Shown: positions 38,715-47,898, numbered from the stretch's first letter. The stretch is DNA of 64,000 nucleotides from CAVXEF01 sp963827315 (GCA_963827315.1 CAWHAL010000002.1:310001-374000); one strand, 5' to 3'. Numbers and translations are program-made. The notes: generated by a model not told the origin, from the letters alone.

Positions 38715-41216
38715 GTGCGGATAACCAGAATAATAATGGTGGCCTTTCTTGCAGTTGCGGCTCTCGGTGAGACGGCGGGGCAGACTGAGCCGAATGAGCT
38801 GTCGGCGTATTACGGCTTCGGCGGGATGGAGATAATAAAATTAGACTGGGATATACATAATCTGCGGGTTGCGGATTTCAATGGAGACGGGCGGAACGAT
38901 ATCGCCGTTGTTAATAACCGCAAGGCCAGGATAGAGATTCTGGTACAGAAAGAGGCAGTGGGAGCCGGCAAAGCGGAGGTGGCAGTTGGCCCGGAAGATT
39001 TAGATATAAATCAGCTCATTCCGGCCAGTCGGTTCGACAGACAGGCTGTTGCGGTTTCTCAGATGGTGTACAGCCTTGTCTGCGGGGACCTGAATTCGGA
39101 TGGGATGCTGGACATAGCGTTTTACGGTGAGCCGAAGGGGCTGTATGTGATATTGCAAAAGGCCAGCGAGGGTGAAAAAGGTAAGTCAGCGACGTTAAGC
39201 TGGCAGACAAGAAAGAAGATTGAGATTGATGAGGGGCTTTTGTCGCCGAATGCGTTAGTGTGCGCAGATTTGAATAATGATGGTGCGAGCGATTTGGCTC
39301 TGGCGGGTCGGGAGGCGATATACATTATTCTGCAAAAGAAGGATGGTACATTGGCTCCTGCGGTAAAGTATCCGACCGCCGGCAGGATTTTAGCGGTTGA
39401 GACAGGAGATTTGAACGGTGACGGTCTGGCTGACCTTGTTTTTGTGATGGATGAAGTAGAAAAGCCGATACACGTTCGGTTTGGTCGGCCGGGCGGGCAG
39501 TTGGGCCCGGAAATAAAATTCTTTATCGAAAAACCTGCCGCCCTGGAGCTTGCGAACATTGACGGAGCAGCCGGCGACGAGGTGCTGACCATTGACGCGC
39601 AGAGCGGGCGATTGGTCTGCTATAAGCTTGGCAGCGGCTCGCCTTCGCGTATCGCTCTCGCCTCTGCGAATCGCTCCGGCGGAGCAGGGTCGGCGGAGCA
39701 GGGAAAGAAGGGCACGGGCGGCGTGGATGATTGGCCAATTTTGTTTTATCCTCTGGAGTCAGGTGAAGGAGATACGAAGCGGGACTTAGTGGTCGGCGAC
39801 TTCGACGGGGACGGTCTGCTGGATGTAGTGGTGAGCGACCCCGGTGCTGCGGAGCTTATTTTCTATAAGCAGTTGAAGGTGATGGGGCTGGCTGAGCCGG
39901 TTCAATTTCCGGCTCTTGCTGATATTGCGAGTCTGTCGGCGGCGGACTGTGACTACGATGGCAAAGCGGAGGTGGGCGTTTTGAGTGTCAAAGAAAAGCT
40001 AATCGGCAAGACTAAGTTTGCAGAGGACCGATTGAGTTTTCCGCAGCCGATAGAAGTGGTCGGCGAGCCGGTGGCGATGGAACTGGCGGATATCAACGGC
40101 GACGGCAATGTGGACTGCGTGTATATATCCAAGGACGTTAATGATGTCCGAAGCCTAAAGGTTATTTACAATGTAGCAGGTGCGGATAAGCGCGGTAAAA
40201 CAGGTAAGCACAAAGGGCTTGATGTATTCGGTGAGACTGAGGAGAGGGGGGCGAATCTGGAGCTTGAGAAACTTAGTTCGGACCCCGAAGGCATAAAAGT
40301 TGTTGATGTTGACCAGGACGGCTGGCAGGATGTTTTGATATTTGTGAAGTACGAGAAGCCTATATTGGTTCGGCAGACGGCGAAAGGGAGATTCGAGGTG
40401 GTTGATTCACCTGCTTCGCAGGCGAGCCTGATTAAAGATGCGAGCCTGTCTTCAGTCGCCGTTGCGGACGTGGACGGACGTGCGGGGAAGGAACTGCTGA
40501 TAGCACAAAAGAATTTTGCGAGGAGTTTGATTTTTGCCGATGGGAGCAGATGGAATGTTGTCGACCAGTACAACGCCCGCGGTACGCAGGACGTGATATC
40601 GGCGGTGGCAGCCTTTGATATTGAGCAGGTCGGCCCGGCGAAGCGGCCTGCTATTTTGCTTTTAGACGGCCAGAAGGGTCGACTTGAGGTACTAAAGGCG
40701 GGAGAGGATGGGACCTATCGATTTGAGAAAGAGCTTGACGTCGGGAAATGGGATGCCGGGGCGGTGCATCTGAAGATGCTTTATGCGCCGCTTACGGGCG
40801 GGGAGGCGAACAGCATTCTGCTGTTCGACGGCGCGAAGTTCGCGCTTGTGACACCGCCGAGCGAGGGCGGCGCTGCGCAGCGTCTGGAGCAGCAGTTCGG
40901 CTACGAGACTGAGATAAAGGATGGTACCTACGGCAATCTTACGGCGGGCGACATAAACGGAGACGGGCGGCCTGACATTGTCATGGTAGAATACAGGCAT
41001 AAGCACATCGAAATACTCGCACTCGACGGGCAGTCCAAGCCGATTCCGGCTATGCGTTTCAAGATATTTGAAGAGAAAAGCTACGGGGACGACAAGAGGC
41101 AAGGCGAAAGCCGAGTCGAGCCGAGAGAGCTGAAGGTTGCCGACGTTACCGGCGACGGCAAGGTGGACCTTGTGACGGTTATCCACGACCGCATAATTGT
41201 TTACCCTCAGGATTGA
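38715..41216 (+). CDS. Secreted FG-GAP / VCBS repeat protein
   Basis: 833 residues from GTG 38715, which has a GGAGGA site at 38702-38707; the frame is open to 38646 but without such a site. A signal peptide (IIMVAFLAVAALGETAGQ) is followed by about eleven calcium-loop repeats of the DxNxDGxxD type: DFNGDGRNDIAVV, DLNSDGMLDIAFY, DLNNDGASDLALA, DLNGDGLADLVFV, DFDGDGLLDVVVS, DINGDGNVDCVYI, DVDQDGWQDVLIF, DINGDGRPDIVMV, DVTGDGKVDLVTV. Such repeats form integrin-like beta-propellers. About residues 310-330 are coded by a short dispersed palindromic repeat. Probably exported with the TPR protein just upstream. Confidence 0.86.
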   Translation: MRITRIIMVAFLAVAALGETAGQTEPNELSAYYGFGGMEIIKLDWDIHNLRVADFNGDGRNDIAVVNNRKARIEILVQKEAVGAGKAEVAVGPEDLDINQLIPASRFDRQAVAVSQMVYSLVCGDLNSDGMLDIAFYGEPKGLYVILQKASEGEKGKSATLSWQTRKKIEIDEGLLSPNALVCADLNNDGASDLALAGREAIYIILQKKDGTLAPAVKYPTAGRILAVETGDLNGDGLADLVFVMDEVEKPIHVRFGRPGGQLGPEIKFFIEKPAALELANIDGAAGDEVLTIDAQSGRLVCYKLGSGSPSRIALASANRSGGAGSAEQGKKGTGGVDDWPILFYPLESGEGDTKRDLVVGDFDGDGLLDVVVSDPGAAELIFYKQLKVMGLAEPVQFPALADIASLSAADCDYDGKAEVGVLSVKEKLIGKTKFAEDRLSFPQPIEVVGEPVAMELADINGDGNVDCVYISKDVNDVRSLKVIYNVAGADKRGKTGKHKGLDVFGETEERGANLELEKLSSDPEGIKVVDVDQDGWQDVLIFVKYEKPILVRQTAKGRFEVVDSPASQASLIKDASLSSVAVADVDGRAGKELLIAQKNFARSLIFADGSRWNVVDQYNARGTQDVISAVAAFDIEQVGPAKRPAILLLDGQKGRLEVLKAGEDGTYRFEKELDVGKWDAGAVHLKMLYAPLTGGEANSILLFDGAKFALVTPPSEGGAAQRLEQQFGYETEIKDGTYGNLTAGDINGDGRPDIVMVEYRHKHIEILALDGQSKPIPAMRFKIFEEKSYGDDKRQGESRVEPRELKVADVTGDGKVDLVTVIHDRIIVYPQD

Positions 41217-41414
41217 GTTCGTCACCTGTGGTCCGTATAAGATGTCGGCGGAGAGGATGATGGGAAGGAAGGCACAGAGTAGCAAAGGCACAAAGGCACA
41301 AAGAAATCGAAAAAGCGGGCTACGGGATAAAACCTGTGGCCTGTTTTTTATCAGGCCGGCCTTTGCCCCAAAACGCCTGCAAAAATGCAGTTTCAGTTTA
41401 TGAAAATTGAGCGG

Positions 41415-41442
41415 TTGACCAAGTTCGTCTTTCTGATATAAT
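41415..41442 (+). promoter_or_regulatory. lpxD operon promoter
   Basis: TTGACC (41415-41420), 16 bp, perfect TATAAT (41437-41442); leader of about 60 nt. The rest of the 290-bp gap after the FG-GAP gene has a GGCCTG...CAGGCC hairpin (about 41338-41360) as a possible terminator. Confidence 0.6.
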
Positions 41443-41507
41443 GGCTCGTGCTGCGTTTTATCCACACGACACATCGCGCATGACGCAATACGAAAGACGA
41501 GGCAATT

Positions 41508-42569
41508 ATGCAGGGCAAGACGCTGGGAGAATTGGCTGAGTATGTCGGCGGTCGGGTTAGCGGAAACCCTGACGTCGTGATTAAGTCAGCCTCCACACTT
41601 GGCCGTGCCGGCGAAGGCGACATCAGCTTTTTAGCCAACAACAGATATGAGAAACATCTGCAAACGACCAAGGCCAGCGCGGTAATTGTAAGCAGGGAAA
41701 CAACCAATACATCGGTCCCACTTTTAGTGGCTGAAGACCCTTATTATGCGTTTATGCAGATTATGGTGCTTCTGCACGGCCATCGCAAACATAAGAAGGT
41801 CGGTATAAGTTCGCGAGCTTCAATTTCGGACAGCGCAAAAGTGGGCGTGGACTGCCATATTCACGATTTCGTGGTCATAGATGATGATGCGAGGGTCGGC
41901 AACGGCTGCATAATCTATCCCCACGTGTATATCGGGCGAGGTGTGCAGATAGGCAATGACAGTGTATTGTATCCCAATGTTACGATTTACGACGGGTGCA
42001 GAATAGGCAATCGTGCGATAGTAAATGCCAACTCGACAATCGGCGAAGACGGGTTCGGCTACGCCAGCCACAACGGCGTTCACCACAAGATACCCCAGAT
42101 AGGCACAGTTGTTATAGAGGACGATGTGGAGGTCGGCGCGTGCTGCGCGATTGAGCGTGGCACACTCGGCGACACAATCATAGGTCAGGGCAGTAAATTG
42201 GGTGATTTGGTTACGATAGGCCACGGCACAAAGATAGGTCCGTACTGTCTGCTGGTGGCGCAGGTGGGGATAGCCGGCTCGACAACTCTTGGACATCACT
42301 GCATAGTGGGCGGACAGGTCGGAATCGTTGGTCATCTGAACATCGGAAACAATGTTACAATCGCGGCGCAGGCTGGCGTTATTAACGATGTCGACGACAA
42401 TCAGATAGTCCTGGGGTCTCCAGCCGTCGAAGCCAACCAGGGTAAACGTGCTTACAGTATGATACAATACCTGCCGGAGATGCGGCAGAGTATTCGGAAT
42501 CTTCAAAGTCAGATTGAGCGACTTTTCGCATCCACAGAAGAGGATTCCGCAGACAAGACGGGTGATTAG
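41508..42569 (+). CDS. lpxD: UDP-3-O-acylglucosamine N-acyltransferase LpxD
   Basis: Third step of lipid A synthesis: N-acylation of UDP-3-O-acyl-glucosamine. 353 residues. The N-terminal uridine-binding domain reads MQGKTLGELAEYVGGRVSGN and GEGDISFLANNRYEKHL; the left-handed beta-helix is built of hexapeptides such as IGRGVQIGNDSVLYPNVTIY; the catalytic His lies in FGYASHNGVHHKIPQIG. The C-terminal helix ends LQSQIERLFASTEE. First gene of the lpxD-lpxI-LPS kinase operon. Confident. Confidence 0.96.
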   Translation: MQGKTLGELAEYVGGRVSGNPDVVIKSASTLGRAGEGDISFLANNRYEKHLQTTKASAVIVSRETTNTSVPLLVAEDPYYAFMQIMVLLHGHRKHKKVGISSRASISDSAKVGVDCHIHDFVVIDDDARVGNGCIIYPHVYIGRGVQIGNDSVLYPNVTIYDGCRIGNRAIVNANSTIGEDGFGYASHNGVHHKIPQIGTVVIEDDVEVGACCAIERGTLGDTIIGQGSKLGDLVTIGHGTKIGPYCLLVAQVGIAGSTTLGHHCIVGGQVGIVGHLNIGNNVTIAAQAGVINDVDDNQIVLGSPAVEANQGKRAYSMIQYLPEMRQSIRNLQSQIERLFASTEEDSADKTGD

Positions 42570-42627
42570 TAACTGGTGAATGGTAACCGGTTACTATTTA
42601 ACCAATCACCATTTAACCGATTACCAT
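42556..42627. repeat. Short-word spacer repeat between lpxD and lpxI
   Basis: Words TTAGTAACTGGTGAATGGTA, ACCGGTTAC, TTTAACCAATCACC, TTTAACCGATTACC match the spacers at 371-431 and 61007-61061. It separates lpxD from the real lpxI start (ATG 42628). Confidence 0.6.
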
Positions 42628-43479
42628 ATGAGCAGTTCAGAAGTGCTGGGTTTGATAGCGGGCGAAGGGAGGCTGCCTCATCTGGTGGCTGCCGGCGCGA
42701 GGGCGGCGGGCTTGAAGGTGATTTGCGTCGGCTTGGCAGGTAGTGCGGAGGATTCGCTCGCTGATGAAGTCGATGTGTTCTACAAGGTCGCAATAGCGCG
42801 GCCGGGCAGTTGGATACGCAGGCTGCGAGGACACGAGGTGACGCGTACGATTATGGTGGGGCGGGTGGCGAAAGGACGAATCTTTACACCGTGGCGAATA
42901 CTGCGATACCTGCCGGACTGGCACTCGGTGCGAATATGGTACTGGCGACTGCGACGGAGAGACAAACGGAACGACACGCTTTTGAGCGCATTGGCTGATG
43001 AATTAGCCAGCGGAGGAATAGTGCTGGAGAACTCAACAATATACTGCAAGGAGCATCTGGCGACGTCGGGTGCGATGACGCGGCATAAGCCTGGCTCGTC
43101 GGTCGAAAGCGACATTGAATTCGGCTGGCAGATAGTCAAGAAACTGGGCGAGCTGGACATAGGTCAGGCAATCGCGGTCAAGGAAAGAGAAGTGATAGCG
43201 GTCGAGGCGATAGAAGGCACAGCGGAAACGATTGAGCGAGCGGGCCGATACTGCAAAAAAGGCGGCTGGACACTTATAAAAACCTCTAAGCCGAATCAGG
43301 ATATGCGGTTCGATGTGCCGTGCGTTGGGCCCGATACCATAAGAAGCTTAGCAGAGAACGGGGGTGCGTGCCTTGTTGTGGAAGCGGGAAAAACGATAAT
43401 CATAGACAAGACGGAAACAATCAAGCTTGCCGATAAACTCGGCATCAGTATTCTTGGGCGTAGCTATGCCACAGGCTGA
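42628..43479 (+). CDS. lpxI: UDP-2,3-diacylglucosamine diphosphatase LpxI
   Basis: Produces lipid X (2,3-diacylglucosamine 1-phosphate) in lipid A synthesis; LpxI replaces LpxH in many bacteria. 283 residues from ATG 42628. Typical words: LGLIAGEGRLPHLVAAGARA at the N-terminus, GRVAKGRIFTPWR, DTLLSALADELASGGIVLEN and VEAIEGTAETIERAG; the C-terminal half has KTSKPNQDMRFDVPCVGPDT with the conserved active-site Asp region, then GGACLVVEAGKTIIIDK. The upstream frame to 42580 is repeat DNA. Its end overlaps the LPS kinase by 14 bases. Confident. Confidence 0.94.
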   Translation: MSSSEVLGLIAGEGRLPHLVAAGARAAGLKVICVGLAGSAEDSLADEVDVFYKVAIARPGSWIRRLRGHEVTRTIMVGRVAKGRIFTPWRILRYLPDWHSVRIWYWRLRRRDKRNDTLLSALADELASGGIVLENSTIYCKEHLATSGAMTRHKPGSSVESDIEFGWQIVKKLGELDIGQAIAVKEREVIAVEAIEGTAETIERAGRYCKKGGWTLIKTSKPNQDMRFDVPCVGPDTIRSLAENGGACLVVEAGKTIIIDKTETIKLADKLGISILGRSYATG

Positions 43480-44368
43480 GGGCGTGGAGAATGGGTTCGA
43501 TAAGTTGAGTCGGGGAAGCTTCACGCTGTATATTCATAAAGATTTTCGTAACGAGCCATTTGAACAAGCCTTATTGGCAGGAGGAATAAAGCTTCAGGAA
43601 CGGTATCATTCTGCACCGGTGCGGTCGTCGAGGTTTGCCGACGTTTATAGATTCGGGGTCAGATTCGGCGGTGTTGAAAAGATGGTTTATCTGAAGGAGT
43701 ATTTTCACCGGTCGTGGTGGGATTTTGTTAAGCATTTTTTTCGCTCCAGCCGGGCCAGGCGAGCGATGGAGGCGGATATTATGCTGGCTGCAAACGGCTT
43801 TGAAAGCCCCACCATCGTTGCGATGGGGCAGCGCAAATTTGCATTTTTGACGGCGAGGAATTTTATAGCGACCCTTGAGGTTGAGAACGCCCGTTCGGTT
43901 TATCGAATTGTCATTGATGAGCAGAACGGTTCGAGGGCGGAACAAATCAGGGAGAGGCGGTCGTTTATAAAGGCGTTCGGGCGCACCATCGGCAGGATGC
44001 ACGCGGAGGGAATTTTTCACGGCGACCTGCGATTGGGCAATGTTCTGGCAAGGAAAGAAGTGGATTCGACACTTCGACAAAGCTCAGTGCAGGCAGGCTC
44101 ACCACAGGGGGACGAGTGGCATTTCTTTTTTCTGGATAATGAACGGACGAAGAAATTCCGAAGACTTCCGGCTCGGCTGCGATTGAAGAATCTGGTGCAG
44201 ATAAACATGTTTGAGCCGTGGGCGGCGAGTGATACAGACCGTATGAGATTTTTCAAGGAGTACTGGGCGAGAAATAAGGAAAGCGGGCTCGAAAAGGCGG
44301 TTCTGATAAAGGAGGTTCTGAAAAAAACGGGTCGGCGATTGAGAAAGAAGATGAGGTCCGATGGGTAA
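43466..44368 (+). CDS. LPS core kinase, KdkA/InaA family
   Basis: 300 residues from ATG 43466, overlapping the lpxI stop by 14 bases. A small protein-kinase-like fold phosphorylating Kdo or heptose: EKMVYLKEYFHRSWWDFVKH, then catalytic loop GIFHGDLRLGNVLA and metal-binding FFFLDNERTK. Between these two lie about 20 residues (VDSTLRQSSVQAGSPQGDEW) encoded by a sequence CTTCGACAAAGCTCAGTGCA typical of dispersed bacterial repeats, an in-frame insertion. It is last in the lpxD-lpxI operon, consistent with lipid A or core modification. The phosphorylated sugar is not certain. Confidence 0.86.
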   Translation: MPQAEGVENGFDKLSRGSFTLYIHKDFRNEPFEQALLAGGIKLQERYHSAPVRSSRFADVYRFGVRFGGVEKMVYLKEYFHRSWWDFVKHFFRSSRARRAMEADIMLAANGFESPTIVAMGQRKFAFLTARNFIATLEVENARSVYRIVIDEQNGSRAEQIRERRSFIKAFGRTIGRMHAEGIFHGDLRLGNVLARKEVDSTLRQSSVQAGSPQGDEWHFFFLDNERTKKFRRLPARLRLKNLVQINMFEPWAASDTDRMRFFKEYWARNKESGLEKAVLIKEVLKKTGRRLRKKMRSDG

Positions 44369-44409
44369 TCCGTCTTTAGTGTGCGAAGGTATTCCGAGGG
44401 ACGGGCGAT

Positions 44410-45402
44410 TTAGAACTGGTCGAGGAAGCGGAGGTCGTTTTCAAAAAGCAATCGGATGTCGGTGATGCCGTACTTTCGCATGGCGAGGCGTTCGACGCCG
44501 AAGCCGAAGGCCCAGCCGGTGTATCTTTCGCTGTCTATGCCGACAGCATCGAAGACGTTTGGGTCAACCATGCCGCAGCCGCCCATCTCAATCCAGTCTT
44601 TTTTGCCGGAGCTGTCGGTCCAGAGCAAATCGACCTCGGCGCTGGGTTCGGTAAATGGGAAAAAGCTCGGGCGAAATCGCCACTTCGTATCGGGCCTGAA
44701 GAAGGCGTGAATGAACTGGTCAATGGTGGTCTTCATATCCACCATAGAGACGTTTTCATCGACGACGAGCGCTTCGAGCTGGTGAAACATATACATATGT
44801 GTTGCGTCGACGGTATCAGGGCGGTAGACGCGTCCGGGGGCGACGACACGAATGGGGGGCTTTTTGCTTTCCATGACGCGAATCTGGATTGTGGAGGTCT
44901 GACTTCGCAAAAGAGTGTTATCGTCGATGTAGAAATTGTCGAGCGGGTCTCTTGCGGGGTGCTGAGGCGGGATATTCAGAGCGACGAAGTTGTGCCACTG
45001 GTCTTCGACTTCGGGGCCATAAGCGACATCGAAGCCCATTCGACCAAATATGTCCAGCAGTTCATTTATGGTTTTGGTAATGATGTGCGTTTTGCCGATT
45101 CGGACAGGTATGCCCGGCAAAGTGACATCGACAAACTGCTGCTGATGTTTGCGATGAGATTCGGAGAGGTTAATTTTGAGCTGTTCGAAAGCGGCGGAGA
45201 CATCGGTTTTTATTTTGTTTGCGATTTGTCCAGCCTGAGGTCTTTGTTCGGGTGCGACCCGGCCTATCTGAGTAAGCATCTGTGAAATTTTGCCTTTGCG
45301 GGCGAGATATTTTATTCGGAACTGCTCGAGAGAGTCGAGGTCGGTGACTTTTTTTAGGTCGTTGAGGGCGTCTTTGCCGATTTTTTCGAATTGGTCGAGC
45401 AT
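44410..45402 (-). CDS. pheS: Phenylalanyl-tRNA synthetase alpha subunit
   Basis: Catalytic subunit of the alpha2-beta2 PheRS. 330 residues, complete. The N-terminal coiled coil (about 1-90) is followed by the class II core: HPARDPLDNFYID, LLRSQTSTIQIRVM, motif 2 FRPSFFPFTEPSAEVDL and motif 3 GWAFGFGVERLAMRKYGI. The usual partner pheT is not downstream; the next plus-strand gene converges. It follows rplT by 44 bp on the minus strand. The gap includes TCGTATCTCGTCGC direct repeats. Confident. Confidence 0.96.
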   Translation of the reverse strand: MLDQFEKIGKDALNDLKKVTDLDSLEQFRIKYLARKGKISQMLTQIGRVAPEQRPQAGQIANKIKTDVSAAFEQLKINLSESHRKHQQQFVDVTLPGIPVRIGKTHIITKTINELLDIFGRMGFDVAYGPEVEDQWHNFVALNIPPQHPARDPLDNFYIDDNTLLRSQTSTIQIRVMESKKPPIRVVAPGRVYRPDTVDATHMYMFHQLEALVVDENVSMVDMKTTIDQFIHAFFRPDTKWRFRPSFFPFTEPSAEVDLLWTDSSGKKDWIEMGGCGMVDPNVFDAVGIDSERYTGWAFGFGVERLAMRKYGITDIRLLFENDLRFLDQF

Positions 45403-45445
45403 TTTTCGTATCTCGTCGCTCGTATCTCGTCGCTCGTGTCACGAG

Positions 45446-45817
45446 TCACGGACGACGAGGCACGGCCGTTACAGCTTTTGCTGCTTCAACGATAGCATCA
45501 AAGCCAGTTGGGTCGGCGATAGCAATTTCACTTAGCGTCTTACGATTCAAAGCGATATTTGTTTTTTTTAAGCCGTTGATGAACAGGCTGTAACTTATTC
45601 CTCGCAGTCGACAGGCGGCGTTTAGTCGAGTGACCCAGAGGCTTCGGAAGTCACGTTTTTTGCGTTTTCGGTCGATTCTGGCGTCGACGTCGGCCTTGAC
45701 GAGGCCTTGTTTGGCGAGGTGATACAAGTGCCCTGCGGAGGCGTGATGGCCCTTTACGGCTTTGAGAACACGTTTTCTTGCGCGACGTTTAGCGGCTCCT
45801 TTTCTGGCTCTTGGCAT
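45446..45817 (-). CDS. rplT: 50S ribosomal protein L20
   Basis: 123 residues, the family length. It starts MPRARKGAAKRRARKRVLKA and contains RDRKKRDFRSLW-type text as KKRDFRSLWVTRLNAACRLR and the end TALNRKTLSEIA-like NIALNRKTLSEIAIADP. An early assembly protein that binds 23S rRNA domain II and can repress its own operon. Between rpmI (54 bp upstream) and pheS. infC, usually first in this operon, is absent; tRNA-Arg lies there instead. The last residues are extended (EAAKAVTAVPRRP). Confidence 0.96.
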   Translation of the reverse strand: MPRARKGAAKRRARKRVLKAVKGHHASAGHLYHLAKQGLVKADVDARIDRKRKKRDFRSLWVTRLNAACRLRGISYSLFINGLKKTNIALNRKTLSEIAIADPTGFDAIVEAAKAVTAVPRRP

Positions 45818-45870
45818 ATCAGTTTTCCTTCAGGATTATAACCAACTGGTGCATAGGTGTAAGCCACAAG

Positions 45871-46071
45871 TTATTTGTTAAGGAATATTTTGATTGTTTT
45901 TGCGGCGGCGGCGGTAGAACTCAGAACGGCGGGGCTGGCCAAGTGCCTTCGGCGTTTGGCATTTTTGGTGCTCATAAGATGGCCTGCACCTGCGCGTTTG
46001 TAGCTGAGCTTTCCGGTGGCGGTAACCTTAAACCTTTTTTTCAGACCTTTGTGTGTTTTCTGTTTCGGCAT
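45871..46071 (-). CDS. rpmI: 50S ribosomal protein L35
   Basis: 66 residues: MPKQKTHKGLKKRFKVTATG, then KLSYKRAGAGHLMSTKNAKR, matching L35 throughout, with a short Ala-rich end. First gene of the rpmI-rplT-pheS group on the minus strand. GAAGGAATCAG precedes the ATG. Confidence 0.96.
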   Translation of the reverse strand: MPKQKTHKGLKKRFKVTATGKLSYKRAGAGHLMSTKNAKRRRHLASPAVLSSTAAAAKTIKIFLNK

Positions 46072-46210
46072 TTTAGCTGATTCCTTCAGAACAGCCTGTC
46101 AAAATTCAAGAAATATAAAACACAGTAGTATATGTTGTTTATGACCGCAGGTCAACGCTGAGGTTCATGGAATTCGCCAAGAAAGTAACTGGGCAATTTA
46201 ATCCTGATAC

Positions 46211-46284
46211 TACGCCCGGCGGGATTCGAACCTGCGACCTTCGGTTTAGGAAACCGACGCTCTATCCTACTGAGCTACGGGCGC
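46211..46284 (-). tRNA. tRNA-Arg (CCT)
   Basis: Cloverleaf on the minus strand: acceptor GCGCCCG/CGGGCGT (one G-T), D-arm AGCTCAGTAGGATAGAGC, anticodon stem TCGGT/ACCGA with loop TTCCTAA (anticodon CCT), T-arm CGCAGGTTCGAATCCCGC. No encoded CCA. Upstream of rpmI on the same strand. Confidence 0.95.
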
Positions 46285-46349
46285 CTGAACTTCTAAGTGC
46301 TTGTAATATAGTAACTTGTTGCTTACCTTGTCAACTTTTGAAGTGGCCA

Positions 46350-46690
46350 AATGGTTGAAATCCTCTTTTTATGTTGTAACAAGTTGCAGATACGGCACTT
46401 ACGGTCTAAGGGTCGAGCGGCTGGTTTGAAAGTTGAAGGTTCGAGCCCATCCAGAGTGAAACAACTTTGGATGAAATGGCAACACAGATGGCAGCACAGA
46501 ATGCTGAATGTTTCAGACAACAGGAGAGATATCCAGGAGAATGTGGAACCAGAGGGGTGAAAAATGTGTACGCCTACATTGACTACGGAAGGTTGTCCAA
46601 ATGGTTCTTGAGAAATCAACGACTTATGCTAACTTTTGGATATGGGAAAATCGGCTGTTAGCAGGAGGTTGTTTTTGCGGGGAGCCGGAT
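46350..46690. other. Possible integration scar next to tRNA-Arg
   Basis: The 340 bp hold GAAGGTTCGAGCCCATCCAG (46434-46453), which resembles a tRNA T-arm/att-site sequence, but no full tRNA can be folded. The reverse strand encodes LDGLEPSTFKPAARPLDR-like text often seen next to integration sites. No integrase gene is here. Confidence 0.35.
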
Positions 46691-46694
46691 TTAT

Positions 46695-47675
46695 ATGACG
46701 TCGAAGGAAATTGTAGAGAAAACTTTGAGTTACCGGTATCCAGAACGAGTCGCACGGTCGTTCGGCGACTCTGATTTTGTTCTGGTCAAGGCAGATGTAA
46801 AGAGCCGTGCTACCGACCTGGTCATGGTCGGAAATGGAAAATTGGAAAGATTCGACGAGCGGGGCAATCTCCGGCACAGATTAGACGACACTTCAAAGGA
46901 CGAAGCGGAAAAACCTGTCCTGGATGATGTGTCACGGATAGACGACTACGAATTGCCGGATTATTCCAATTCCCGGGACTACAAATGCGTCGCCGAGCAA
47001 AGAGCCAAGCATCCCGATAAATGGCTTATTGGTGATGTTCCGGGTTTTGCTTTTAGCATAGCCCGATACATACTCAAGCTGGAAGATTACCTTGCGGCTC
47101 TTATGCTGGAAAAGGAGCGGGTAAAAATCCTGCATAACAAAATCGATGTAATTTTGGAGCAAATGATACGAAATTATGCGGCTGCCGGGGCGGACTGCAT
47201 ATTTTTTCCGGAAGACTGGGGCACTCAGAGTCAGTTGTTCATCCGGCCGGAATTGTGGTATGAGGAGTTCTTCGGGAGATTTCAGAAGCTCTGCTCTATT
47301 GCACATCAGTGCGGGATAAGGGTCTTTATGCACTCCTGCGGACAAATCGATGCAATTATTCCGGGATTGATGAAGGCGGGGGTTGATGTTCTCCAATTCG
47401 ACCAGCCAGACCTCTATGGCATCGAAACCATCGCCGGATACCAGGAACAAGGCAGGATTACTTTCTGGTGTCCTGTTGATATCCAGAAGACGCTGCAGAC
47501 GCGGAATGAAAAAATTATCCGCGACAAGGCGAGAGAGATGCTCGATAAGCTGTGGAAGGGCAGAGGAGGTTTTATTGCGGGATACTACCCGGATAATGTT
47601 GCGATTGGGCTTGACCCGAAATGGCAGGATTATGCCTGCCAAGAGTTCCTTAAACACGGTAAGCGGCGGTCCTGA
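46695..47675 (+). CDS. Uroporphyrinogen decarboxylase (URO-D) family protein
   Basis: 326 residues of the URO-D/MtaA-like TIM barrel. Visible: WLIGDVPGFAFSIARYIL, DCIFFPEDWGTQSQLFIRPE and VFMHSCGQIDAIIPGLMKAG, the HSCG being where cobamide-dependent methyltransferases hold zinc. The haem-pathway enzyme HemE has a different N-terminal arginine pattern, so a methyltransferase-like or unknown role is more likely than HemE. No corrinoid protein gene is adjacent. AGGAGG lies about 25 bp before the ATG. Family firm, activity open. Confidence 0.8.
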   Translation: MTSKEIVEKTLSYRYPERVARSFGDSDFVLVKADVKSRATDLVMVGNGKLERFDERGNLRHRLDDTSKDEAEKPVLDDVSRIDDYELPDYSNSRDYKCVAEQRAKHPDKWLIGDVPGFAFSIARYILKLEDYLAALMLEKERVKILHNKIDVILEQMIRNYAAAGADCIFFPEDWGTQSQLFIRPELWYEEFFGRFQKLCSIAHQCGIRVFMHSCGQIDAIIPGLMKAGVDVLQFDQPDLYGIETIAGYQEQGRITFWCPVDIQKTLQTRNEKIIRDKAREMLDKLWKGRGGFIAGYYPDNVAIGLDPKWQDYACQEFLKHGKRRS

Positions 47676-47898
47676 ATAATGCCAATCGCAAGAAGTTTAA
47701 GTGCATCAGAAAAAGGCTATCGCACTCTAAAGGCGTGGATGGTTGAACCCCCAGTGTCGTGTTGGAGAAACTCATAGTGAATACCGGCGGCCTCAAACCA
47801 AGCTATTTCGGCCCGCCCGAAAGCTATCGTGGCAGCGGCCGGTTCCGCATCCGGCCTCCGCAGTAGCGAAGAAATTGCAAATCCGGAATCCGCAACAG

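Noticed and set aside
46167..46358. Plus-strand frame with GGIRTCDLRFRKPTLYPTEL
   Set aside because: It is the translation of the antisense strand of tRNA-Arg, a well-known artefact.
46695..47675. HemE (haem biosynthesis) for the URO-D family gene
   Set aside because: The N-terminal arginine-rich substrate motif of HemE is not seen and the HSCG motif points to methyltransferase-like members.
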